NCBI GenBank assembly: GCA_003343565.1
Contig: QALA01000086.1
Coordinates: 1-16,284, forward strand
Direction: 5' to 3'
From: Verrucomicrobiota bacterium
Lineage (GTDB): Bacteria; Verrucomicrobiota; Verrucomicrobiia; Opitutales; Intestinicryptomonadaceae
DNA length: 16,284 bases
In this document: in pieces, positions 1-6,584 of the stretch
How positions within the stretch are numbered: position 1 is the stretch's first letter
How the letters are laid out: every line of letters begins with the position of its first letter
Translations under genes and position numbers: made by a program
The notes under the pieces: model-generated
Told to the model about the DNA's origin: nothing
The model's input: only the letters and a program-made list of their open reading frames with translations
Databases searched by the model: none

Positions 1-661
1 CGGCGCCGCCTGAAAAAAATTTTTTTCGCGCTTAAAAAAAGCAAAAAACGAAATCCCCCGCCCGCCAAAATTGCCGTATTGTATCGCGAAGTTTGATTTT
101 GGAAAAATGAATTAGAATTTGGAAGAAGGTTCTTGGGAAGGTTGTCGCAAGGGCGGTTCAGGAAGGTTGCAAGGTGGGTTCAGCTTGCGTTAAACTTGGA
201 ACAGGGCGAGCACATTTCCAAATCTTACTTCATTGGAGAGGACGCCGGCGCAAAAAATTTCCAAACTCAAATCCGGCCGACAAACCCGCCCCAAAGCCTT
301 TAAACTTTCGCAATTTCCCATTATTTCCCGCCATTTCCCGTTTCCACCAACCTTATTCTTTCAAACGCTATATCCCAGCGGACCCCGCAAGAAACCGCCG
401 CATATGAAGGCGTTTTCAATCCCCATTAGTTTTTACAAAGCCGGCCTTCACCGTGCGCACCGTGCGGCGGGCCTGCATATGCCGCCCCTCCCGAAAAAAA
501 CGCGCATTTTCCAAAGTCGAACGGATTTTCTTGCCTCCCCCTCGCATCGAACGAAATGCGGCCGTCCGAAACCGACTAAACCCAAGCGGCGGATTCCAGC
601 GGGACCGGGAAAATTCCGCTCCTTAAAACTAATAAAAATGCCCTGCCGCAAAACTAATTTC
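1..661. other. Long non-coding stretch at window start
   Basis: I see no convincing gene here. The open frames lack ribosome binding sites, have low-complexity Arg/Pro/Lys-rich translations and overlap one another in several frames. A perfect A/T palindrome (seven A then seven T, flanked by G and C) lies at 12-27. Most of 81-320 belongs to a diverged repeat whose second copy is at about 7003-7345 and is listed separately. Nothing supported is seen in 400-660. Confidence 0.6.
81..320 (+). repeat. Dispersed diverged repeat, copy 1
   Basis: This segment matches 7003-7345 in the same order and orientation. Matching blocks are: GCGAA followed by TTTTGGAAAA and a purine-rich stretch (86-130 against 7010-7050); GTTGCAAGG followed by TTAAACT (166-196 against 7109-7139); and the best block, 216-274 against 7243-7297, which shares AATCTTA, TTCATT, AGGAC and ACTCAAATCCG. 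The second copy is about 100 bases longer in the middle. The alignment was made by eye, so the edges are approximate. No open frame is conserved between copies, so a non-coding element (RNA, decayed miniature transposon or regulatory unit) is more likely than a gene. Confidence 0.5.
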
Positions 662-694
662 TTGACTTTAAAAAATAGAAAAGAAACTTATATT
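662..694 (+). promoter_or_regulatory. Possible promoter
   Basis: A TTGACT hexamer at 662-667 is followed by an A-rich spacer and TATATT at 689-694. The hexamers resemble sigma-70 -35 and -10 boxes, but the spacer is about 21 bases, which is long. The A/T-rich tract stands out from the G+C-rich sequence on both sides and lies directly before the putative secreted-protein frame at 700. A start at 700 would be almost leaderless if this promoter is real. Confidence 0.3.
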
Positions 695-699
695 AGCAT

Positions 700-1095
700 T
701 TGAACACAGTTGTTGCAGCGTTTTTATTTGCCTTGTCGGCGGCGTTCGCCTTTGCGGCGCCTTCGTCCGTATCGGCTTGTAAAACGGCGAGTGCCGACTG
801 CGGCAACTATTCGTTTTGCGCCTCCGCCCAATCCGACGACGTAAAAATATACGCGCTTCCGCAATTGGCAATTTCCATTCAGGCCGACAAGCTCAGGGAA
901 AGGCGCGCAAAACCCTGCGAAGCTTTCAAGTCTTTCGATTACGCGTGCGTGCCCGTTGCGACCGCGGCCGAAATTGCGGATTTATTCTACAAGTTTGTCG
1001 AGCAACGCTTCAGGCAAAACTTTCCCGCCACGCCCTATTCGCCGGAATTTTTCACAGTAAGAAGTTCTTGCCGGACGGCGCGTTTGCTAATTTGA
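700..1095 (+). pseudogene. Possible secreted Cys-containing protein, probably decayed
   Basis: The frame opens at a TTG and encodes 131 residues. Residues 1-26 look like a Sec signal peptide: a hydrophobic Ala/Phe/Val-rich core followed by a small-residue cleavage region ending near SVSA. The remainder has several cysteines (near residues 27, 34, 40, 73 and 82) and no family I recognise. There is no Shine-Dalgarno sequence. After about 1056 the frame ends in an Arg/Ser-rich tail. A +1-type shift into the neighbouring frame would continue as KKFLPDGAFANLNF and run to 1184, suggesting an older, longer protein broken by a frameshift. It could equally be a chance open frame; the signal-like N-terminus is the only real support. 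Confidence 0.3.
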
Positions 1096-1234
1096 ATTTT
1101 TGCAAGCCGGCGACTTTCCCGCGCTCGTGCGGAACGGGAACGCCCTTTTTGTTTGCCTTTGCGGCGCGCTTTCGCGTCTTTTAATTTGGACTTATTTACG
1201 TCCGCTCCGCGTTAACTCAGCGACTACCACAAAT

Positions 1235-2560
1235 ATGGAATATTTGCACGCATTCTCCACCGAACACGCCCTCACTCTGTCGGCCGGAATCCTAATTCTG
1301 GCGTATATTTTCATCGCGACGGAAAAAATAAGCAAAACGACCGTGGCTCTCATTGGAGCGTGCGCCGTCATTTTTCTCGGCCTTGTCGATCAGGAAAAAT
1401 ACTCAAAAAACGGCATAAACTTTGAATATTACATAAATTACATAGACTTTAATGTAATATTTTTGCTGATTGCGATGATGATTATAGTTTCAATCACGGC
1501 AAAAAGCGGCATTTTCAATTATGCGGCCGCGCGGATATTGTCGCTCACCCGCGGCAGGCCGGCGCTGATTCTCATATCCCTTGCATTCTTCACCGCGATT
1601 ACAAGCGCCTTTCTCGACAATGTCACGACCGTAATCCTCGTATTGCCCATGACTTTTGCCATTGCCGAAAAGCTCGAAATAAACCCGCTGCCGTTCCTAA
1701 TTACCGAAATATTTTCGTCGAACATAGGCGGGACGGCGACGCTCATAGGCGATCCTCCAAATATAATAATCGGAAGCGCGGCGGGATTGTCGTTTATGGA
1801 TTTCGTGCGAGAGCTGTCCCCCATTGTCGCGCTCATAATGGTCGCCGTATGCGCCCTCATGCTCGTTTTATTTCGCAAGAGCTTGAAGGTTTCCGAAAAT
1901 AAAACGGCCGCCTCCATGCGCTTCGACGGGAACGACTGCGCCGTAGACCGCGCAAGGGCGGCGCGCTCCATGATTGTTCTCGGATTGGTAATCGCGGGAT
2001 TCGCCTGCCACGACGCAATCGGCATGCAGACGTCGATTATCGCGCTCATGGGCGCGAGCGCGCTGCTCGTATTTGAAAAGCCGGAGGAGATTTTCAGAGA
2101 GTTGGAGTGGAATACGATATTCTTTTTCATAGGGCTGTTCGTCATTGTCGGCGCGCTCGAGGCGTCCGGGGGGATAAAGCTTATGGCGGATTTCATTCTC
2201 GACGTGACGCGCGGCTCGCAGGCTGCGGCCTCCATGGCGATTCTATGGGGCTCCGGCGTGATATCCGGCGTGATAGACAACATTCCCTACACGGCCACAA
2301 TGGCGCCGATGATTTTGGAAATGGAAAAGGCTATGGGCTCCGAATACGCCTATCCGCTCTGGTGGAGCCTATCATTGGGCGCATGTTTGGGTGGAAACAT
2401 GACAATTATCGGGGCGGCGGCGAACGTCGTCGTATCCGAAAACGCCGCCAAGCGCGGTTATGAAATCTCATTCATGCGCTTTTTCAAATACGGGGTTGTC
2501 GTGATGATACTGTCGCTTTCCATAAGCGCGCTTGGCCTGTGGCTGAAATTTTTTATCTAA
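1235..2560 (+). CDS. NhaD/ArsB-type ion transporter, probable Na+/H+ antiporter
   Basis: A 441-residue inner-membrane protein of the ion transporter superfamily (ArsB/NhaD/SLC13), with about a dozen hydrophobic segments. The two pseudo-symmetric halves are visible. FLDNVTT (127-133) with GDPPN (172-176) in the first half is mirrored by IDNIPYTA (347-354) with GGNMTIIGAAAN (386-397) in the second. These are the re-entrant, ion-binding hairpin signatures of NhaD-like antiporters. The ATG at 1235 is chosen because the reading begins with the family-like MEYLHAFSTEHAL; an upstream TTG at 1100 would add 45 residues without homology. No clear ribosome binding site precedes 1235. Sixteen bases downstream begin two subunits of a Na+-pumping decarboxylase, which favours Na+/H+ exchange over arsenite or dicarboxylate transport. 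The family is sure; the substrate is inferred. Confidence 0.85.
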   Translation: MEYLHAFSTEHALTLSAGILILAYIFIATEKISKTTVALIGACAVIFLGLVDQEKYSKNGINFEYYINYIDFNVIFLLIAMMIIVSITAKSGIFNYAAARILSLTRGRPALILISLAFFTAITSAFLDNVTTVILVLPMTFAIAEKLEINPLPFLITEIFSSNIGGTATLIGDPPNIIIGSAAGLSFMDFVRELSPIVALIMVAVCALMLVLFRKSLKVSENKTAASMRFDGNDCAVDRARAARSMIVLGLVIAGFACHDAIGMQTSIIALMGASALLVFEKPEEIFRELEWNTIFFFIGLFVIVGALEASGGIKLMADFILDVTRGSQAAASMAILWGSGVISGVIDNIPYTATMAPMILEMEKAMGSEYAYPLWWSLSLGACLGGNMTIIGAAANVVVSENAAKRGYEISFMRFFKYGVVVMILSLSISALGLWLKFFI

Positions 2561-2575
2561 AAAAAGGACTACATC

Positions 2576-2740
2576 ATGTTGATAGCAGAAACATTAATAC
2601 CGCTTCACCCGTCGGGCTGGCAAATTGCCGGTTTTTGTTGCGCCGGATTCCTGTTAGTAATGTTCGTTCTGGCGTTCCAGGCGATACTCACAGCCCTTAT
2701 CGGCAAGGTTTTTACGTCGGCCGGGAAACTGAAAAAATAA
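2576..2740 (+). CDS. Small membrane protein, OadG-like gamma subunit
   Basis: A 54-residue protein starting at an ATG with AAGGA at 2564-2568, seven bases upstream. It has one transmembrane segment (about residues 17-44, GFLLVMFVLAFQAILTALIG at its core) and ends in Lys-rich SAGKLKK. This is the architecture of the gamma subunit of Na+-translocating decarboxylases (OadG family), which anchors the complex and helps assembly. Typical OadG proteins are longer and carry a Pro-rich or His-containing cytoplasmic tail that binds zinc; that tail is absent. It lies 15 bases after the antiporter and 21 bases before the beta subunit. The function is inferred mainly from position, topology and size; sequence similarity alone would be weak. 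Confidence 0.65.
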   Translation: MLIAETLIPLHPSGWQIAGFCCAGFLLVMFVLAFQAILTALIGKVFTSAGKLKK

Positions 2741-2761
2741 AATTCAAACCTTTTTTGAACT

Positions 2762-4357
2762 ATGTTGGAAAGTCTGATAGATTTGGCCTGCGACACGGGT
2801 TTTCTGTATGTCGATTGGCGAATGGTTGTAATGTGGGGCGTCGTTGCGGCGCTCATGTACCTTGCGGTATTCAAAGAGTTTGAGCCGCTTTTGCTCGTGC
2901 CGATTGCCTTCGGCGCGCTGCTTGCAAACCTTCCGACCGAAGGCGTCGTCAACAAGCCGGCCGCGCCGATAATCGCGCCCGCGAAGGGAACGCTTGAGGG
3001 AGTGTTCGTCGGAAAGGGCGACAAGGTGTTCGTTCCGAGAATGGTAAAGCAACTGCCCACCTCCGTTTCGGACATGATAGCCGCCGACAGCCTCACGCAG
3101 ACGGAAGCGCAGCAGGACGTGGAAAAATACCTCCGGCTCGTTGAGGACGTCACAAGCCCCGAAGGCCGCAAAGATACGCTCAAAAAGGCCAAAGGCATTC
3201 CGGACCTGCTCGCCGTCGTTCGCCCGGCGCACGCGACTTTCAAGACGGAAAAAGAGGAGGCGGAGGCCAATATGGCGTTTAAAACCTCGTTCAAGGGACG
3301 CCAAATAGAGCTCAAAGGCTCCGACATTCTCGTCTGGGCGCAGAGCTCCGGCGACGTCACCGGCGTAATGGCGCGCGCGGGCGACAAGCTTGAAAACGGG
3401 CAGGAAATCGCCGACATATACAGCCCGCGCACGGGAGGCTTGTATTACTACCTGCAAATGGGAGTGCTGCTTGAGATATTCCCGCCCTTGATTTTTCTCG
3501 GAGTCGGCGCGCTCACGGACTTCGGTCCGCTCATCGCCCGCCCGAAGACCCTACTGCTTGGCGGCGCCGCGCAGTTCGGCGTATTCGCGACGTTCATAGG
3601 CGCAATCTGGCTCAACTTCACCTCGCCCGAAGCCGCTTCGATAGGAATCATCGGCGGGGCCGACGGGCCGACTTCCATATTCATTACGAACAAGCTCGCC
3701 CCCCATCTGCTCGCGCCGATTGCGGTTGCGGCTTACAGCTACATGGCGCTCGTCCCGATTATCCAGCCGCCGATTATGCGCGCCTTGACGACCGAGGCCG
3801 AACGCAAAATTCGCATGAAGAACCTGCGCAAAGTCTCGCGCCTCGAAAAGCTCATTTTCGCGATAGTGGTGACGATATTCTGCATACTGCTCGTGCCCGA
3901 CGTGTCCGCGCTTGTCGGCATGCTCATGCTGGGCAACTTCCTGCGCGAATCCGGGGTGTGCGAACGCCTCAGCAAGGCCGCGCAAAACGAGCTCATAAAC
4001 GTCGTGACGATATTCCTCGGCACGTCGGTCGGCATCACGATGACGGGAGACAGATTCATACGGGTCGACACGCTGTCCATTCTGGCGCTCGGAGTTGTGG
4101 CGTTCGGATTCTCGACAGCGGCGGGAGTCGTCATGGCAAAAATCATGAATTTGTTTGGCGGCGACAAGGTGAACCCGTTGATCGGCTCCGCGGGGGTTTC
4201 GGCAGTTCCCATGGCGGCGCGCGTGTCGCAAATCGAAGGGCAGAAAGCCGACCCGACAAACTATCTGCTCATGCACGCAATGGGCCCGAACGTCGCCGGC
4301 GTCATAGGCACGGCTCTCGTGGCCGGATACTTCATCGCGACTATCGGAACAAAATAG
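2762..4357 (+). CDS. oadB: Na+-translocating decarboxylase beta subunit (OadB/GcdB/MmdB family) with inserted domain
   Basis: A 531-residue membrane protein that decarboxylates carboxybiotin and pumps Na+ outward. The N-terminus has one membrane segment (about 22-55, KEFEPLLLVPIAFGALLAN). The core resumes at GGLYYYL (225) and FPPLIFLGVGALTDFGPL (240-257). Residues known as functional in Klebsiella OadB are present with a constant offset of 98 from my recollection of its numbering: D203 as D301 in GGADGPT, Y229 as Y327, and N373, G377 and S382 as N471, G475 and S480 in NPLIGSAGVS. Residues about 61-224 form a soluble insert, much longer than the equivalent Klebsiella loop, containing two stretches like halves of a biotinyl/lipoyl barrel (70-90 and 189-220). 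The start matches the family N-terminus, but no ribosome binding site is evident. The alpha subunit and carrier are absent, so the substrate (oxaloacetate, methylmalonyl-CoA or glutaconyl-CoA) is unknown. Confidence 0.93.
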   Translation: MLESLIDLACDTGFLYVDWRMVVMWGVVAALMYLAVFKEFEPLLLVPIAFGALLANLPTEGVVNKPAAPIIAPAKGTLEGVFVGKGDKVFVPRMVKQLPTSVSDMIAADSLTQTEAQQDVEKYLRLVEDVTSPEGRKDTLKKAKGIPDLLAVVRPAHATFKTEKEEAEANMAFKTSFKGRQIELKGSDILVWAQSSGDVTGVMARAGDKLENGQEIADIYSPRTGGLYYYLQMGVLLEIFPPLIFLGVGALTDFGPLIARPKTLLLGGAAQFGVFATFIGAIWLNFTSPEAASIGIIGGADGPTSIFITNKLAPHLLAPIAVAAYSYMALVPIIQPPIMRALTTEAERKIRMKNLRKVSRLEKLIFAIVVTIFCILLVPDVSALVGMLMLGNFLRESGVCERLSKAAQNELINVVTIFLGTSVGITMTGDRFIRVDTLSILALGVVAFGFSTAAGVVMAKIMNLFGGDKVNPLIGSAGVSAVPMAARVSQIEGQKADPTNYLLMHAMGPNVAGVIGTALVAGYFIATIGTK

Positions 4358-4403
4358 TTCGATTATTTTTTGCGGAATTATTATTTTCTGAGGAATTTGC
4401 ACG

Positions 4404-4434
4404 GCGCGTCCGATTTTTTCGGACGCGCTTTTTT
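4404..4434 (+). terminator. Rho-independent terminator after the sodium cassette
   Basis: A perfect 10-bp stem (GCGCGTCCGA at 4404-4413 with TCGGACGCGC at 4419-4428), a loop of five T and a run of six T at 4429-4434. It lies about 47 bases after the beta-subunit stop codon and would end the antiporter-decarboxylase transcript. Confidence 0.92.
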
Positions 4435-5051
4435 CATCGAATCCCCGCCTGGGAAACGGAATTAAAAACAAAAAATTGCCCGACGCTTTGCCGAAAACTG
4501 CGCGACCGGCTTCACGGCGAAACGACCGGCTCGCAGCTAAACGACCGGCTTCCGCGGCGAAACAAAACCCGCAAAGTCCGACGAAAAATCCGAACCCTGC
4601 GCAAGGCCTGCCGATAGCTGCTAAAAAGGGAGTGTGCCGCCGCCCGAAGGAAGCTTTCAAAAAAAATCGCGGGGAACCTGCGAAAGACGCGCCGCACGCG
4701 CGACAAAAGCGGCGGCATTTTAGTCGGGCGCATTTTTAAAAAGTTTTCCGACTCGCATAGCGCGCAACGCACGCGGCAAAAAACGGCAATCGCGCAGTTT
4801 TCTTCATCTCCGCACGCCGAAGCTCGCAATCCGAAACCCTTACTCCGCAACTCTCTAAGACATTCAAAGGCGCAATAAAGGGGTTGATTTCGGCAATTTT
4901 ACCGCCTGCGCCCTTCCTGTATGCGCGAAAATAAAGCCGCCCAATCCCGCGCCGCATTTGCGCCCGCAGCGGACCGAACGCAAATTGCGCTTTTTTGCCC
5001 AAAGGAACATTTTTGTTGAAAATTATGTCAAAAGAGACAGAAACGTGCGAT
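4435..5051. other. Non-coding stretch before rubredoxin
   Basis: No supported gene. Open frames on both strands here are Arg/Ser/Ala-rich, lack ribosome binding sites and show no recognisable family. A short tandem repeat at 4503-4562 is listed separately. The last 60 bases before rubredoxin turn A/T-rich (about 4990-5040), which suits a promoter, but I could not assign a -35/-10 pair with acceptable spacing. Confidence 0.55.
4503..4562 (+). repeat. Three-unit short tandem repeat
   Basis: Three consecutive units of 20, 19 and 21 bases (4503-4522, 4523-4541, 4542-4562) each begin CGACCGGCT and end in AAA. Units 1 and 3 share the ending CGGCGAAA; unit 2 differs in its middle. The array sits in non-coding sequence about 70 bases after the terminator. 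It has no spacer structure, so it is not a CRISPR array. Confidence 0.7.
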
Positions 5052-5064
5052 AGGAGAAAAAAAT

Positions 5065-5229
5065 ATGAAAAAATATATATGTAAGGTTTGCAGCTACGTC
5101 TATGATCCGGCAGTCGGAGATCCCGATGCGGGAGTGCCGCCGAACACGCCGTTCGAGGATCTTCCGGACGATTGGGTATGCCCGGTCTGCGGCGTCGGCA
5201 AGGACGAGTTTGAAGAGGTCAAGGAGTAG
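5065..5229 (+). CDS. Rubredoxin
   Basis: A 54-residue cytoplasmic electron carrier with one iron held by four cysteines. The two knuckles are CKVC (C6, C9) and CPVC (C39, C42), followed by the usual glycine. The aromatic core (Y11, Y13, W37), DPDAGVPPNTPFEDLP and DDWVCPVC match classical rubredoxins almost residue for residue, and the length is the family standard. The start is secure: AGGAG at 5052-5056 lies eight bases before the ATG. It is followed by its own terminator and then, 168 bases after its stop, by a flavodiiron protein, the best-known electron acceptor of rubredoxin in anaerobes. Transfer of electrons to that protein is inferred from this pairing. The terminator between them implies at least partly separate transcription. 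Confidence 0.97.
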   Translation: MKKYICKVCSYVYDPAVGDPDAGVPPNTPFEDLPDDWVCPVCGVGKDEFEEVKE

Positions 5230-5270
5230 GAACTTGGACCCGATTTTTGCTTAAAAAAAGCAAAATTTCC

Positions 5271-5293
5271 GCGCGCCGCCGGCGCGCTTTTTT
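5271..5293 (+). terminator. Rho-independent terminator after rubredoxin
   Basis: A perfect 7-bp all-G/C stem (GCGCGCC at 5271-5277 with GGCGCGC at 5281-5287), a three-base loop GCC and six T at 5288-5293. A weaker A/T-rich hairpin (TTTTGC at 5245-5250 with GCAAAA at 5260-5265) lies just before it. Confidence 0.88.
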
Positions 5294-5323
5294 GTGAGAG
5301 GGCAAGGCGTTTTACAACTTCCA

Positions 5324-5349
5324 ATAACGCGCGTTATGCCCCTTAGGGG
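5324..5349. promoter_or_regulatory. Paired palindromes upstream of the flavodiiron gene
   Basis: Two perfect dyads lie in the short region between the rubredoxin terminator and fprA: ATAACGCGCGTTAT at 5324-5337 and CCCCTTAGGGG at 5339-5349. They end about 47 bases before the ATG, a position suited to a repressor or activator site. Neither matches a consensus I can name with confidence (FNR, NorR, NsrR). Confidence 0.4.
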
Positions 5350-5396
5350 AAAACAATAAAAGCGTCGAATTTAAAAAAGGACAACGGAGCAAACAT

Positions 5397-6569
5397 ATGA
5401 AAAAGATTGGCGAGAGAGTGTACTATTTCGGACTGGCCGACAAAGACAGAAAGATATTCGACCAGCTCGTGCCGCTGCTTCAGGGAACGACCTACAATTC
5501 CTACGCAATCAGGGGCGACGAGAAATGCGCGCTCGTGGACACGATGTATTCAAAATTCGAGGGCCAATATGTCGACATGATTGCGGCGTCCGGACTGAAG
5601 TTCGACTACATAATATCCAACCACGCCGAGCCCGACCACAGCGGCGCGATGAACTCGGTTCTGAAGATGTTTCCGGAGGCCGTAGTGCTGTGCTCGCAGA
5701 AGTGTTCGCAGAACTTGCAGAACATGGTCGGGGTTGACGCGGGGCGCATTCGGGTTGTCGGCGACGGCGAGGAGCTCGACTTGGGCGGCGTCACGCTGAA
5801 ATTCCTAATGACGCCGTGGGTGCACTGGCCGGACACGATGTTCACGTACTATGTCGAGGAAAAGATGCTGTTCTCGTGCGACTTCTTCGGCGCGCACTTT
5901 ACGAATTTTGAACTTTTTGCCGACGACTCCGCGGAGCTGGCGGAGTCCGCCAAGAGGTACTACTCGGAAATAATGATGCCGTTTGCGAACTTCTGCCGGA
6001 AGTATCTGAAACTTGCCGAGGAGCTCGCCCCGTCGATGATATTGCCCAGCCACGGCGCGGTGTACGCCAATCCGAAATTTATACTGAACCTGTATCGGGA
6101 GTGGACGTCGCCAGATCCGACGCAGAAGGTTTTGATAGGCTATATTTCAATGTACGAAAACACGAAGCTCATGTCCGAATATCTGGGCAGCGCGATGCGC
6201 GCGCTGGGGCTGGAGGCAAAGCTTGTGGATTTGATGGAGACCGACGAAGGCGAACTCGCAATGGACCTGATTGACGCGAGCGCGCTTGTCATAGGGGTTT
6301 CGATGGTTTTGGCAGGCCCGCATCCGAGGGCGGTTTACGCGGCGTATTTGGCGAGCCTGCTCAGGCCGAAGCTCAAATTTTACTCCGTGATAGGCTCGTT
6401 CGGCTGGGGCGGAAATCTGACCGGTGCGATAGAGAGCAACCTGAACATACCCGGCATCGAAAAAATAGAGCCCGTCATTGCGAAGGGGAGGCCGCTTCCG
6501 GGCGATTTCGCCGCGTTGGACGCCCTCGCGCAGACGCTCAAACAAAAGCTTTCCGGCCCGAACAAATAG
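5397..6569 (+). CDS. fprA: Flavodiiron protein (FprA/ROO family, O2 or NO reductase)
   Basis: A 390-residue soluble flavoprotein that reduces O2 to water or NO to N2O using electrons from rubredoxin. The N-terminal metallo-beta-lactamase-like domain (about 1-240) carries the diiron ligands: HAEPDHSG (H76, E78, D80, H81), H143 in WVHWPDTM, D162 in SCDFFGAH and H219 in LPSHG. The C-terminal flavodoxin domain (about 244-390) has the FMN phosphate loop SMYENTK (251-257), with Glu where most family members have Gly, and the later FMN contact regions around MVLAGPHP and GSFGWGG. Length is normal for a two-domain FDP with no fused rubredoxin; the separate rubredoxin upstream fits this. GGAG at 5386-5389 sets the start. 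No convincing terminator follows: the small dyad at 6571-6584 lacks a T run. Confidence 0.96.
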   Translation: MKKIGERVYYFGLADKDRKIFDQLVPLLQGTTYNSYAIRGDEKCALVDTMYSKFEGQYVDMIAASGLKFDYIISNHAEPDHSGAMNSVLKMFPEAVVLCSQKCSQNLQNMVGVDAGRIRVVGDGEELDLGGVTLKFLMTPWVHWPDTMFTYYVEEKMLFSCDFFGAHFTNFELFADDSAELAESAKRYYSEIMMPFANFCRKYLKLAEELAPSMILPSHGAVYANPKFILNLYREWTSPDPTQKVLIGYISMYENTKLMSEYLGSAMRALGLEAKLVDLMETDEGELAMDLIDASALVIGVSMVLAGPHPRAVYAAYLASLLRPKLKFYSVIGSFGWGGNLTGAIESNLNIPGIEKIEPVIAKGRPLPGDFAALDALAQTLKQKLSGPNK

Positions 6570-6584
6570 CGCCGTTCCAACGGC

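Noticed and set aside
174..703. Two overlapping open frames (174-407 and 233-703).
   Set aside because: Pro/Lys/Arg-rich low-complexity translations, no ribosome sites, and they cross a repeat whose other copy does not keep the frame.
4503..4562. Possible CRISPR array.
   Set aside because: Units are adjacent without spacers of constant length and only three in number; no cas gene in the window.
3551..4660. Long minus-strand open frame of 369 residues opposite the beta subunit.
   Set aside because: Antisense shadow of a strongly conserved gene; His/Arg-rich translation without domains.
4512..4850. Minus-strand frame of 112 residues and neighbouring frames in the gap before rubredoxin.
   Set aside because: Arg/Ser/Phe-rich composition with no recognisable domain or translation signal; covers the tandem repeat.
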